The notes beneath the pieces were generated by a model, which saw only the letters and a program-made list of their open reading frames with translations, ran no database searches and was not told where the DNA came from. The translations under genes were made by a program, and so were the position numbers. From the NCBI GenBank assembly GCA_965198825.1, contig CBDAQB010000001.1, positions 620,001 to 684,000 of the forward strand: 64,000 nt of DNA, given 5' to 3'. The DNA is from BOG-908 sp965198825. GTDB taxonomy: Bacteria; Pseudomonadota; Alphaproteobacteria; Acetobacterales; Acetobacteraceae. Of this stretch, positions 17,524 through 26,340 are shown piece after piece; positions within the stretch are counted from its first letter, which is position 1; every line of letters starts with the position of its first letter.

Positions 17524-18840
17524 TCACATCTTGTTCGCTAGCAACGCCGCTATCCGCGATTGTTCTGCCTTCAGCACGGCCTGCTCGGCACGCAACGCAT
17601 TGTTCTCGGCAGAGACCCGGCCAACCGCATCGTTCAGCGTGCGTATGGCCTCATGCATCCGCCGCACAGGCGGAAAGAGCAGGGACAGGCGCGTCGCGAG
17701 TGAAGGCTCCGGCTCACGGGCGAGCACCTCCATCACCACCCTGGTCTTAGGACGCGCGGCGGCGGTAATCGTTGCGAAGTCGCTGCCGATTATGCCATCG
17801 CGCATCGCCTGGTCTTCCTCGGCGAAGAACGCCTCCAGGATCGCACGGTCCCGGGCATCGTCGGCGTTGAAATTCTGCGCGATATCGCTGAGGCCGAGAT
17901 GCAGCAATGCGCCACCGAGTTCACGCTCTTCCACAATATCGAAATAGCGGCCGATCAGCGGCCTGATGTCGCTCGACCGGATCGCCTCGCTAGGGTCCGC
18001 CGCGATCATGGAGGCAATGGTCGGACGCGTCTGCAAGGGGCGCGGCTCGCCAGTGGGCAGACGGCGCAAACGTGGCGGCAGCGACTCGAGAAATCGGTTG
18101 ACCCCGGCCATCTGTGCGTCGGTCCACTGGAACCGGGTTGGGCCGACGAATTCATTCAGATGAAAAATGCCGCCCGGCTTGAGCATGGCGGCGACGGTTT
18201 CGAACAACTGCTCCAGCCGTTCCACGTGATGAACAGACGAATGGGCGAAAACGACATCCACCTCGCCGGGCGGGAAGTCGATCGTCTCCAGGTCGGCCAC
18301 ATGGTAACGCAGGCCGTGCAGACCGGCCTCCGCAGCCAGCCGCCTGGCCTCCTCGATGGCGCCCGGCGCGAGATCATAGGCGTCGATCTGATCGATAATG
18401 CCCTCTGCGGCCAGTGCGCGCTCCAGGCCGCCGAAGCCGCAGCCAAGCGAAACTGCCCGCCCCAGCGGCAGCCTCACGCCGCGCTCCTGCAGCACGACTT
18501 TCAGGCGCCCATAGCTGTCCATGCGCGGGTTGCCGCCGGAAGCCAGGGCATTGACCCTGTCGCGCACCATCGGATGAGCCATCCAATACCAGCCGGCGGC
18601 GGCCTCCGGGTTGACCGACCACACGGCCCCCACCCTGTCCCTTCGCTCCTGCTCCGTGAGCTGTGGCTCGGCGCCCGCGTGAGGGAGGCGGCCTTCCCCA
18701 CGGCCCCATTGCCGGTAGTGATCCAGGCCGGACGTAAAATGACCGGCTTCTATGCCAGCGCCGACGTCGGGGTAGCTTGCAAGGTACCAGGCCTCGTCGA
18801 AGGCTACGGGCGGATCGGCGAGAAGACCCTCAGACGCCAT
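17524..18840 (-). CDS. Methyltransferase with N-terminal FDxxYL repeat module and C-terminal coil
   Basis: The protein is about 438 residues. The first part carries FDEAWYLASYPDV and YRQWGRGEGRLP, the same short module found at the other end of the methyltransferase at 8488-9564. The central part is a class I methyltransferase: AVSLGCGFGGLERALAAE is motif I, VDVVFAHSSVHHVERL motif IV and LKPGGIFHLNEF the next strand. The C-terminus is a short heptad-like coil ending in ALLANKM. The ATG at 18840 is preferred; a TTG at 18888 could add 16 residues. It heads the operon with the 1499-residue gene and probably methylates a glycan or its lipid carrier. Confidence 0.82.
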   Translation of the reverse strand: MASEGLLADPPVAFDEAWYLASYPDVGAGIEAGHFTSGLDHYRQWGRGEGRLPHAGAEPQLTEQERRDRVGAVWSVNPEAAAGWYWMAHPMVRDRVNALASGGNPRMDSYGRLKVVLQERGVRLPLGRAVSLGCGFGGLERALAAEGIIDQIDAYDLAPGAIEEARRLAAEAGLHGLRYHVADLETIDFPPGEVDVVFAHSSVHHVERLEQLFETVAAMLKPGGIFHLNEFVGPTRFQWTDAQMAGVNRFLESLPPRLRRLPTGEPRPLQTRPTIASMIAADPSEAIRSSDIRPLIGRYFDIVEERELGGALLHLGLSDIAQNFNADDARDRAILEAFFAEEDQAMRDGIIGSDFATITAAARPKTRVVMEVLAREPEPSLATRLSLLFPPVRRMHEAIRTLNDAVGRVSAENNALRAEQAVLKAEQSRIAALLANKM

Positions 18841-18996
18841 GGATGGCTTGTATCCCAATGCACGAGCCGGCGCAGAGCGGGCTGCCAAGAATGATTCGCC
18901 TGGCCCGCGCCGAACAGGCGGCCGAATCCCGGCCGTTTAGCCCGCTGCGCCCGGCTTGTCACGGCTGGCAGGCTCCCGCGGCCGCTTCTGAAACGG

Positions 18997-19656
18997 TCAG
19001 CGTCCGGCCTTCCCGCAATCCGCGGCGCTCGGCACGATCGTCACTGTCTCCAACCCCAACCCCAGGTCGCGCGTGTCCACCCCGCCAGGCGGCCGCTGCG
19101 GCGAGCCGATCCCGACACTCAGCCGCAATAGCCCGGACCCTGCCGTGACCTGCTGCGGCAGCGCGGCACATATCACCGCATGACCGCTGCCCAAGCGCCA
19201 TTCGCCAAGCGGAAGCTGGTTGCCCTCGAGGCGTATCACTTGCCGGCCGCCGGGAGGCGGCATGATCTCAGCCGTCACCTGCAGCACAGGGGAAGACGGC
19301 AGCGGCCGCGGCAGAGCAAGGCCGAACTCCGCCTGCTTGCCATCCGTCCACACCCCCCAGCTTTCCGGCGCCGACCAACCGTTCAGCAATGCGATCCTCG
19401 CATCCGTGTCGGTGACAGGGACGCCTACCGCCAGACGATGCTGAAGAAGATGGCTCAGCCGCACCGCCTCCCGCCTGGCCAGGAACCTGTCGTCCATTCG
19501 GGTGCCGGCGAAATGCAGGGCCGCGAGAGCGGTGAGGTAGGCGACGCACAACGCCACGCTTGCGACAAGGCACCGGCGCTCGGCAGGATCTTCCAGGCCG
19601 CGCAACAGAACGCCCGAAACGCGAGTGGCGGCCCTAGACATAAACATCCCCGCCAT
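18997..19656 (-). CDS. Membrane-anchored protein of unknown function in the glycan cluster
   Basis: This 219-residue protein has one strong transmembrane segment at about residues 28-48 (CLVASVALCVAYLTALAAL) and a C-terminal domain that is probably outside the cytoplasm and beta-rich, with NGWSAPESWGVWTDG. No enzyme motif is visible. I do not recognise the family with certainty. The W-x-P-E-x-W-G-x-W-x-x-G pattern resembles extracytoplasmic domains fused to membrane sugar transferases. It overlaps the preceding PIG-V-like gene by 23 bases, so the two are probably translated together and may work as a pair. Confidence 0.65.
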   Translation of the reverse strand: MAGMFMSRAATRVSGVLLRGLEDPAERRCLVASVALCVAYLTALAALHFAGTRMDDRFLARREAVRLSHLLQHRLAVGVPVTDTDARIALLNGWSAPESWGVWTDGKQAEFGLALPRPLPSSPVLQVTAEIMPPPGGRQVIRLEGNQLPLGEWRLGSGHAVICAALPQQVTAGSGLLRLSVGIGSPQRPPGGVDTRDLGLGLETVTIVPSAADCGKAGR

Positions 19657-20731
19657 GGAACCACAGAGCGGCGATCGCCCCGCCTATTACCGCCAGGCAA
19701 AGCAGCAGCAGCCGCATGGCGGGATAACGGCCGCACAGCCTCCCCATGGCAAGATGCACCGGATAGAGCCCGATCGTGTAGCGTATTAGCGACGGGCTCG
19801 CCGCGTCGGAAGAGGCGAAGCTCGCCACGCTGCCAATCACGAACAGCATCTCGCCGGCGCTGAAACACCGGATTTGCGAGAGGGTGACAAGCAGCAGCAC
19901 GCAAGCCAGCACGCTCTGTATCTCCAGCCGCGGCTGATCGGTGTGCAGAAACAGCACCAGGCTCTGGAACGGAAATCCGAATTTCTGCTGCCAGAACGTG
20001 GTGTTGCTGTGCAGTGCTGCGAACGCATCGCCGGTGACGTGAAACATGACGAACAGCAAAACCAGCAACGGAAGTGGAATCAGGCAGATCAGCAACAGCC
20101 GGCGGTAGCTCGCATCGCCACCCCTGAACCGCTCGACAAGCCAGTCCAGCGCAAAGCCCAAGCCCTGCAGAATGCCGGTCCAGCGTGTAATGGTGAGAAA
20201 AGCGCTGCTCACAGCAGCCACACCCTTGTTCACCTCGCTGGCGTAGGCAGCCGTGATGGAAAAAGCCAGGAACGGCGCCTCCGACAAAGGGCTGGAGAAG
20301 GCGAACGAGCCAGGCACCGCCATGAGCGACAGCACGGTCCAGTCCGCCGCGACGCGATCCAAGCGCCTGGCCGCCAATCGATGTAGAACGACGGCCGCCA
20401 CCAGCAGACAAAGATTCGCTGCCAACAAGCCTGCCGCCTGTGTGGAAGGAACCACCAACCGCAGCAAAGCAATCAACAAGGGCAGGGCAGGGAAGAAATT
20501 GATGTTCGACTGCCCCGACTCCAGCCCAGTCACCACCGTGGGAGGCACGTAGCCGTGATCGGCTATGCCCAGGTAGAACGAAGAATCCCACTGGATCCAC
20601 ATGCCCAGCCACGGAACCGGCTGTCCGTTAAGACGGAAACTGTATTCGCCTATCAGGAGGAAAACGAGGCGCGTGGCCGCCCACACCGTGAGTCCGGTGG
20701 CGATGCTCCTGGCCCAGGTCGTGGTTTTCAA
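19634..20731 (-). CDS. PIG-V-like membrane mannosyltransferase
   Basis: This polytopic membrane protein has about ten hydrophobic segments and the PIG-V/GT-C hallmarks. WIQWDSSFYLGIADHGYVPP and SNINFFPALPLLIALL correspond to the W-D-x-x-x-Y and F-F-P motifs of polyprenyl-phosphate-mannose-dependent transferases. It probably adds a sugar on the outer face of the membrane. There is no ATG near the expected N-terminus. The open frame runs into a twin-hairpin element, where a GTG at 20782 would add repeat-encoded residues. TTG codons at 20740 and 20731 are more sensible starts, and I use 20731. The start is uncertain. Confidence 0.78.
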   Translation of the reverse strand: MKTTTWARSIATGLTVWAATRLVFLLIGEYSFRLNGQPVPWLGMWIQWDSSFYLGIADHGYVPPTVVTGLESGQSNINFFPALPLLIALLRLVVPSTQAAGLLAANLCLLVAAVVLHRLAARRLDRVAADWTVLSLMAVPGSFAFSSPLSEAPFLAFSITAAYASEVNKGVAAVSSAFLTITRWTGILQGLGFALDWLVERFRGGDASYRRLLLICLIPLPLLVLLFVMFHVTGDAFAALHSNTTFWQQKFGFPFQSLVLFLHTDQPRLEIQSVLACVLLLVTLSQIRCFSAGEMLFVIGSVASFASSDAASPSLIRYTIGLYPVHLAMGRLCGRYPAMRLLLLCLAVIGGAIAALWFHGGDVYV

Positions 20732-20743
20732 AGCAAGCAAGGC

Positions 20744-20854
20744 CTTCTTTTTTGAAAAAAAGAAGCAAAAAACTTTTGCCACTTTCTTCCGTGCGTCGGA
20801 GAGGACCGGCCCAAACGAACAAAAGTTTTTTGGTTCTTTTTTTCAAAAAAGAAC
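20744..20854. repeat. Twin-hairpin element, full copy
   Basis: Arm A (20744-20765) closes with C-G and arm B (20833-20854) with G-C. The element lies between two minus-strand genes: it abuts the 3' end of the family 4 transferase gene (stop 20859) and sits only 12 bases from the possible start of the PIG-V-like gene. Confidence 0.9.
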
Positions 20855-20858
20855 ACGC

Positions 20859-22193
20859 TTAAACCCCTATCCGCCGGAGCATGGCATCGAGCTGCGCCCG
20901 CCACCCCGCCTCGGACAGCATCCTCTCGGCATACCCCAAAGCGCACCGTGACAGCCGGCGCCAATTATCCGCATCGCTATAAGCAGCGCATATCGCTTCA
21001 ACGAACGACGCGGGATCGTCCGCAACCAGCACCCCGGCGTCAGCCAGCGCCATGCCCTCCGCGGCGACCGAGGTCGCGACGCACGGCACGCCCGCGGCCA
21101 GGCTGGACGCCACCTTTCCCTTCGTCCCAGCCCCGTAGCGCAGCGGAGCGATGGTCAGCCGAAGCGACTCGAACCACGGCCCCACGTCCGGCACGTGGCC
21201 GAGCACGCGCACCGGCCCTTCCACCCCGTCCAGCAGCCCGGTTGGGGGATCGGCGCCCACGATCGTCAGCCCGCACTCCGGCAGCGCCCGACGAAGCAGC
21301 GGCCAGATGTCGGCCAGGAAATATCGGACGGCATTGCCGTTCGGCGCATGTTCGAAGCCGCCGATGAAGCCGATGCCGGCGCGCTGCTCGAATGCGGTGA
21401 CCGGCGGATGGATCGGATACGCCAGCGGCAGCCGCACCACGAAGCTTTCCGGCAGGGTTTGCGCGAGCAGGTCTGCCTCGAAATCCGACACGACGATCGT
21501 GGCATCGCAGCAGCGGACCACATGCTCCTCCCGCATGCGGATCTGCGGAAGCAGTGCCCGCAACGCTTCATCATTCGTCGCCTCGGCCCTGCGCTCCTCG
21601 CGCAAGTAATTGAGGTCGCTGGAGTCGAACACCAGCCGCGCCTTCGTGCAGTGTTCCTGCACCTGCTCGAGGAACGCACCGCCGCAGAACACCCGGTAGA
21701 GCACGCACAGATGGATCGACCAGCCATGGCTCGCCAGATAAGCCGGCACCGAAGCCGCATCCTCTGGGCGCAGGCACCGCAAACCCGCCTTCTCCAGAGC
21801 GGCACGCGCCGGCTGTTCGCCCACATGCTCCTCGGACGCTGCCAGAATGGTCTCGAACCCCAGGGCGCGTAGCGACTCCACCATCAGCACCAGCTTGACC
21901 GATCCGGCGTCCCGATCCGGGCGCGGCCAGTGATGATCGATCACCAACGCCAGGCCGCGCGATGCTACCGTCCCGCCCGGCTGGCGCATTGGTTCATCGG
22001 CGCCACCGGCCCGCCGCCGCACCCTTCGGAGGCTTTCCCACATCCGGTGCACCGGGCGGCTCTCGAGATACTCGACCCGGCTCTGCAGCGCCTTGGCCAC
22101 CGCGGAAAGCGCCACAAGCCGCTCGCGGTCGCGCACCGCCTGCGCCGCCGCGACGAGCGCCTCCCGTTCCGGCTCCACTGGGGTTGGACTCAC
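20859..22193 (-). CDS. Family 4 glycosyltransferase with N-terminal helical region
   Basis: This protein of about 444 residues has a short helical, possibly coiled, N-terminus with a glycosyltransferase-associated motif (LESRPVHRMWESLRR). A GT-B transferase follows: LVIDHHWPRPDRDAGS is the donor-side N-terminal loop and GIGFIGGFEHAPNGNAV begins the C-terminal lobe. PLRYGAGTKGKVASSLAAG is the sugar-nucleotide-binding region seen in related family 4 enzymes. The frame opens at 22229, but the GTG at 22193 makes a 4-base GTGA overlap with the stop of the upstream gene and is preferred. Sugar specificity is unknown. Confidence 0.85.
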   Translation of the reverse strand: MSPTPVEPEREALVAAAQAVRDRERLVALSAVAKALQSRVEYLESRPVHRMWESLRRVRRRAGGADEPMRQPGGTVASRGLALVIDHHWPRPDRDAGSVKLVLMVESLRALGFETILAASEEHVGEQPARAALEKAGLRCLRPEDAASVPAYLASHGWSIHLCVLYRVFCGGAFLEQVQEHCTKARLVFDSSDLNYLREERRAEATNDEALRALLPQIRMREEHVVRCCDATIVVSDFEADLLAQTLPESFVVRLPLAYPIHPPVTAFEQRAGIGFIGGFEHAPNGNAVRYFLADIWPLLRRALPECGLTIVGADPPTGLLDGVEGPVRVLGHVPDVGPWFESLRLTIAPLRYGAGTKGKVASSLAAGVPCVATSVAAEGMALADAGVLVADDPASFVEAICAAYSDADNWRRLSRCALGYAERMLSEAGWRAQLDAMLRRIGV

Positions 22194-24133
22194 GCCAGAA
22201 TCGATGACGTCCCCGCCCGGCCGAAGCACGGCTGCTCATTGTCCAGCACGAGATTGCTGTTGAAGAACGGATCATGCAGCACGAAGCGCCCCCAGTCGCG
22301 CAACAGCCGGTCCAGCTCCTCCCTCACAGCCTCGCGCCGCTCCACCGAATGGTCCGGCTGCCTTGAAGCGAGTTCGCGATGTTCGAGGCAGGCCCACGGA
22401 GTCCAAACGATGCGGTAGCCAAGCGCCGTCAGGCGCATGCACAAATCCACGTCGTTGTAGGCAACAGGCAGCGCCTCGTTCAGTCCCCCGGCGGCATAAA
22501 ACACCTCCCGCGCGATTGCGAGGCAGGCGCCCGTCACCGCCCACACGCTCCTCGCTGCCGCCATGAGCGCGAACGCGCCTTCAGAATCTCCGTCTGCGAA
22601 ACGAAAAAGATGCAGCGGCACGCCCATGATTGTCGTGGTAAGGCCCGCATGCTGCACGCGGCCGTCCGGATAGAGCAGCTTTGGCCCGACCGCTCCCACG
22701 CCCGGCTCCATGGCATGTGCCGCGAGAACCGAAAGCCAGTCCGGATGCAACACATCGATGTCGTTGTTCATCAGCAGGAGCACGTCGCCGCGTGCCGCCT
22801 TTGCGCCGAGATTGTTCAGCGCCGACCAGTTGAAAGGACCAGACGCATGGAGCACGCGCACCCGGTCATCCGCCGCAAGCCTGTCGAGCAGGCCAAGCGC
22901 GTCCGCGTCGGTGGATCCGTTATCGACGATCAGCAGCTCCAGCGCCGGATAGTCGGTACGCCGCAGCAGCGCATCGGTGCTGGTGCCCAGCAAATCGGGA
23001 CGGTCCTTGGTCGGTATGATCACCGAAACCATCGGCGCCTGCTGCGGCAGCGCATAAATCACCCGGTGGATCATCCCTTTCGACGGCACGGCATGCGCCG
23101 TCACGTTCCGCCGCCTCAAGGCAGCCTCGGCCGCCGCGCACATCGCGGCAGGCTCCGGAGCCGTCGCCCCGCGATGGCAAAGCACGGCGGGTATGTGGAG
23201 GATGCGCTCCGGCCTGGTGTTCGCCGCAATCTGATTGGCAAGGTCGTAGAGCCACGCCTGACCATCCTCGACAACCGCTTCGCGCAACAGCGCCGCACGA
23301 AAGAACGTGAATGGCCCTAGAAGATCGCGGCTGCGCTGCAGCTCGGCATCCCAGCCCGGCTTGAAGAAAGGCCTCTCCCGCCTGCCGTTCACCAGCCAAT
23401 CTTCATCGGCGAAGATGATGTCCGATTCGGGGTAGCGCGCCGCGGCAGTCGCCACCTGCTCGAGCGCCCCGGATGCCGGCACATCCTCAGGATCGAGAAA
23501 ACAAACCAGGTCGGCGTCGAGCAGGCGAATCGCCAACGCCACCGACTCTGACAGCTGAAACTCCGCGCAAACCGCCATCACCGTGGCGCTCTCAAAGGAT
23601 TTCCGCTCGGCACCTTCCGAAACAAGAGCGAGGATATGGCACCCCTCTACGCAAGGCTCGGCCAGGCGCGCGAGCGCCGCCTCCGAACCCGGCCCTGGAA
23701 GCAGCACGACACCCAGCCGCTGCGGGCAAATGGCTTGGCCCCCCGGCCGTGGAGCGGCCAACGCCGCCAGGCAAGCCGGCTCGCTTTCCTCGATCCAGCG
23801 CTCATAGGTCAGTGGCGGCACCACGGCCCGCGCGCCGCGCGGCGCAGGAGCATCCGGCGGCGGCGATGATTTAAGCCAAGACATGGCCTGGCGAAGTGGC
23901 CCGGTAAGCCTCCAGCTCGTGCTGGTCTCCAGGGCATGCACCTTCGCGCGCAAATGTCCGGCTTCCGCCTGCGAAGCTGCGAGCATCGCCCGCAAGGCGG
24001 CACTCTGCCGCTCGGCCGCGCCGGGCGAAGCAACGGGCGAGTCGAAGCTCTTCCTGTTTGCCTCGGCAAGGCGGAGGATGGCCTGGCTATCTGGAACGGT
24101 GCTTGCGCCAGAGAACCCAGAGGCCACGCTCAC
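22190..24133 (-). CDS. Large family 2 glycosyltransferase
   Basis: This 647-residue protein begins with a helical region of about 90 residues ending in STSWRLTGPLRQAM, a motif that also occurs in the 1499-residue protein. A degenerate family 2 domain follows (DADLVCFLDPEDVPASG and IIFADEDWLVNG, near residues 210-250). A complete family 2 domain starts at about residue 370: VSVIIPTKDRPDLLG, LLIVDNGSTDADAL, LLLMNNDIDVLHPDWL. Tandem architecture like this is typical of O-antigen-type transferases. Translation starts at a GTG (24133). It leads the operon that continues into the family 4 transferase gene and is probably cytoplasmic. Confidence 0.88.
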   Translation of the reverse strand: MSVASGFSGASTVPDSQAILRLAEANRKSFDSPVASPGAAERQSAALRAMLAASQAEAGHLRAKVHALETSTSWRLTGPLRQAMSWLKSSPPPDAPAPRGARAVVPPLTYERWIEESEPACLAALAAPRPGGQAICPQRLGVVLLPGPGSEAALARLAEPCVEGCHILALVSEGAERKSFESATVMAVCAEFQLSESVALAIRLLDADLVCFLDPEDVPASGALEQVATAAARYPESDIIFADEDWLVNGRRERPFFKPGWDAELQRSRDLLGPFTFFRAALLREAVVEDGQAWLYDLANQIAANTRPERILHIPAVLCHRGATAPEPAAMCAAAEAALRRRNVTAHAVPSKGMIHRVIYALPQQAPMVSVIIPTKDRPDLLGTSTDALLRRTDYPALELLIVDNGSTDADALGLLDRLAADDRVRVLHASGPFNWSALNNLGAKAARGDVLLLMNNDIDVLHPDWLSVLAAHAMEPGVGAVGPKLLYPDGRVQHAGLTTTIMGVPLHLFRFADGDSEGAFALMAAARSVWAVTGACLAIAREVFYAAGGLNEALPVAYNDVDLCMRLTALGYRIVWTPWACLEHRELASRQPDHSVERREAVREELDRLLRDWGRFVLHDPFFNSNLVLDNEQPCFGRAGTSSILA

Positions 24134-24215
24134 ATCATCCGCATTCGAGAAAATCGACAGACGGCCGTTCTCTAGGTTCTGAACCGGCCTGTGTCACGCG
24201 CCGCAGGAAAATCAC

Positions 24216-24866
24216 CTAGCTCTTGATCTTCAGGCAAGCCGCCAATTCGTCCCCCGCCTCCCGGCCGTTGCCCGACATGTGCCAGCTCACCGACAGCTTG
24301 CAGCGCTTCGCGTCGGCCGGCGTCGCATGGACAGCCAGCCCCAGATCCACGCACTCGCGCCAGTTGGCCATCGTGGGATCGCTCTTCAGGATAAGCTGGC
24401 AGGCCTCCACCAGGCTGCGCGCGCCGGGTGGCGAGTTCGTCGTGGACATGTGCTTGATCGCATGGGCCGCCGCGACCTCCGCCCTGATGCAATAGCCCTT
24501 GCTCTGCGCATGATCGTTGCAGGCGGTGTTGTAGGCGTCCCAGCCGTAATCGACGTCCTCGCCCTTCAGGCTGGCTAGCTCGGCCAACAGGTCGGGGTCC
24601 TTGTGAAGCGCGCTCGCGCACTCGCCTATGCCCTGGTCCATCGCCTGCTGCGCGAGCTTCTCCGGCGACACATTGTCGAGCGACGGATCATGATTCTCCT
24701 TCGCAAGTTGCTCGTCGATCACACTGCGCATGATGGACAGCGAGAAGGCCGGGTTGGTCGCGCAAACCAGCGTCTCCTTGTCGGCCGCCTGGCCGTGCGC
24801 GGCGGCCGGAACCAGGGCGGCCGCAAGAGGAGCGAGCAGGGGGATCAGCAGGGCAATGCGCATCAT
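24216..24866 (-). CDS. Secreted cysteine-containing protein of unknown function
   Basis: The 216-residue product begins with a clear signal peptide (MMRIALLIPLLAPLAAAL then AAAHGQAADK). The mature part is polar and helical and contains seven cysteines, which suggests disulphides in the periplasm. It includes DYGWDAYNTACNDHAQSKG. I do not recognise a family or catalytic motif. It is divergent from the gcvH-like operon, and the 170 bases between them carry three GGTTACG repeats. No role can be proposed beyond an envelope protein. Confidence 0.6.
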   Translation of the reverse strand: MMRIALLIPLLAPLAAALVPAAAHGQAADKETLVCATNPAFSLSIMRSVIDEQLAKENHDPSLDNVSPEKLAQQAMDQGIGECASALHKDPDLLAELASLKGEDVDYGWDAYNTACNDHAQSKGYCIRAEVAAAHAIKHMSTTNSPPGARSLVEACQLILKSDPTMANWRECVDLGLAVHATPADAKRCKLSVSWHMSGNGREAGDELAACLKIKS

Positions 24867-24955
24867 GCCCGGCTCATACCGCGTATCCTTGCCGGGATCA
24901 CCTGCAGAAAGCGCCGCCGCGACAACCAGCCCCCTTTGGCTGCGCCTAACGCCTG

Positions 24956-24991
24956 GGTTACGTTTCCCTAGGTTACGATGCTTGGGTTACG
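24956..24991. promoter_or_regulatory. Three GGTTACG direct repeats upstream of the gcvH-like gene
   Basis: GGTTACG occurs at 24956-24962, 24971-24977 and 24985-24991, spaced 15 and 14 bases, about 45-80 bases before the gcvH-like start and in the shared region with the divergent secreted-protein gene. The regular spacing suggests a multi-site regulator target. No known regulator is assigned. Confidence 0.35.
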
Positions 24992-25036
24992 ACGGCAGAC
25001 GTGGCATTGCGGTGCCGCCGTTCGGGAGGGGTCGCC

Positions 25037-25414
25037 ATGGCCGAGACACGCTACACCAGGGACCACGAGTGGGTGCGCCTCGAGGACGACGGCACGCTCA
25101 CCATCGGCATCACCGACTTCCAGCAGGAATCGATGGGCGAGATCGTCTTCGTCGAGCTCCCCGAGGTCGACCGGGAAGTGGTCGAAGGCGAATCCTGCGC
25201 CACGGTCGAAAGCACCCGCATCGCCACCGACCTCTTCGCCCCGCTCCCCGGCCGCATCGCCGAGGTCAACGAGAACATCATCGAGGACCCCGGCCTCATC
25301 AACCGCGACCCCGACGGCGAAGGCTGGTTCCTGCGCATGGAGCCCACCGATGAGGAACAGTTCGAGGCGCTGATGGACGAGGAGGCCTACGAGGCTTTCC
25401 TGGAAACCCTTTGA
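25037..25414 (+). CDS. GcvH-like protein lacking the lipoyl lysine
   Basis: This 125-residue protein has the full fold of the glycine cleavage H protein: DHEWVRLEDDG, GITDFQQESMGEIVFVELPE, then the hairpin region, then PGLINRDPDGEGWFLRM. In canonical H proteins the hairpin reads ESVKAA and the Lys carries lipoate. Here it reads VESTRIATDLFAP, with Arg61 (CGC, 25217-25219) at that position and no Lys in the hairpin. Classical lipoylation is therefore not possible. No gcvT or gcvP is adjacent. Instead the gene overlaps the first of two secreted aspartyl-protease genes by 4 bases (TTGA). GGGAGGGG lies upstream of the ATG. It may be a scaffold or binding version of the H fold. Confidence 0.85.
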   Translation: MAETRYTRDHEWVRLEDDGTLTIGITDFQQESMGEIVFVELPEVDREVVEGESCATVESTRIATDLFAPLPGRIAEVNENIIEDPGLINRDPDGEGWFLRMEPTDEEQFEALMDEEAYEAFLETL

Positions 25415-26340
25415 ACCACCGCGCCTACGCCGTCATCGCCGCCCTGCTGGCCAGCACCGGCGCGTGGGCAGCGGCCGCCCAGGCCACCTGCATCACGTCC
25501 CATGTCGCCGACCTGACCCTCACCCTCTATCAGAACAAGCTCTTCGTCCCGGTCACGATCAACGGCTCCCCGCAGCGGCTCTTCATCGACACCGGCGCAG
25601 ACATGACGGTGCTCTCCAGCGCCACCGCCCAGCACCTCGATATCATCCGCGATTTCGACCACACCATCGAAGCGCTCGGCGTCGGCGGCCGCGACAACCA
25701 TCTCTACAGCGCCCTGGTAGATCGCCTCGCCATAGGCGGCATGGCGTTCGATGGGCTGCACCTCGCCATCGCCGATTTCAACATGCCCCTCGCGGACGGT
25801 GAGCAAGCCGGCGGCCTGATCGGCGGCGACCTGCTCAGCCGTTTCGACCTCGACCTGGACGTGCCAGGCCGGCGCATCGGCTTCTGGCGCATCACCGGCT
25901 GCAACAGCGTCACCCCGCCCTGGCAAGCCAGCACCTCTGCCCTCCCGCTCACCCGCAAAGGCACCAACCTCGAGGCGCTGGACGTGCAGGTGAACGGCGC
26001 CACCGTGCAGCTCGACCTCGACACCGGCGCACCCTTCCTCGTCCTCAACGAACGCGACGCGGCACGCGCCGGCGTGCCGCCCGAAGTCATCGAGAATGGC
26101 CAGGTGGCAAGCGGCCGCGGCGTCAACGAAAGCGCCTACACCGGCCACTTCCACATCTTCACGAACATCCGCCTAGGCGACGCGCGCTACGACGAAGTCC
26201 CCGCCGTCGTTGTGCCCCGCTCCCGCTACGGCGGCGACAATGGCCTGCTCGGCCTGATGTTCCTGCGCCAGCACCGCGTCTGGCTCTCCTACGCCACCAA
26301 CATGCTCTTCGTGCAGAATGCGCCAGCGGCGCCGCAGTAA
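25411..26340 (+). CDS. Secreted double-DTG aspartyl protease-like protein
   Basis: The 309-residue product has a signal peptide (MNHRAYAVIAALLASTGAW, cleavage near AAAQA) and two retropepsin-like halves. FIDTGADMTVLSS (near residue 59) and LDLDTGAPFLVLNE (near residue 206) are both canonical D-T-G active-site loops, followed by GLIGGDLLSRFDLDLD and GLLGLMFLRQHRVWLSY flap-side strands. A single chain with two DTG lobes could form an active site without dimerising. The start is a TTG overlapping the gcvH-like stop. It is expected in the periplasm. Substrate is unknown, and the coupling with an H-like protein is unusual. Confidence 0.82.
   Translation: MNHRAYAVIAALLASTGAWAAAAQATCITSHVADLTLTLYQNKLFVPVTINGSPQRLFIDTGADMTVLSSATAQHLDIIRDFDHTIEALGVGGRDNHLYSALVDRLAIGGMAFDGLHLAIADFNMPLADGEQAGGLIGGDLLSRFDLDLDVPGRRIGFWRITGCNSVTPPWQASTSALPLTRKGTNLEALDVQVNGATVQLDLDTGAPFLVLNERDAARAGVPPEVIENGQVASGRGVNESAYTGHFHIFTNIRLGDARYDEVPAVVVPRSRYGGDNGLLGLMFLRQHRVWLSYATNMLFVQNAPAAPQ

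Noticed and set aside
25037..25414. Calling this gene a functional glycine cleavage H protein
   Set aside because: The lipoyl lysine is Arg and no other glycine-cleavage genes are adjacent, so only the fold is supported.
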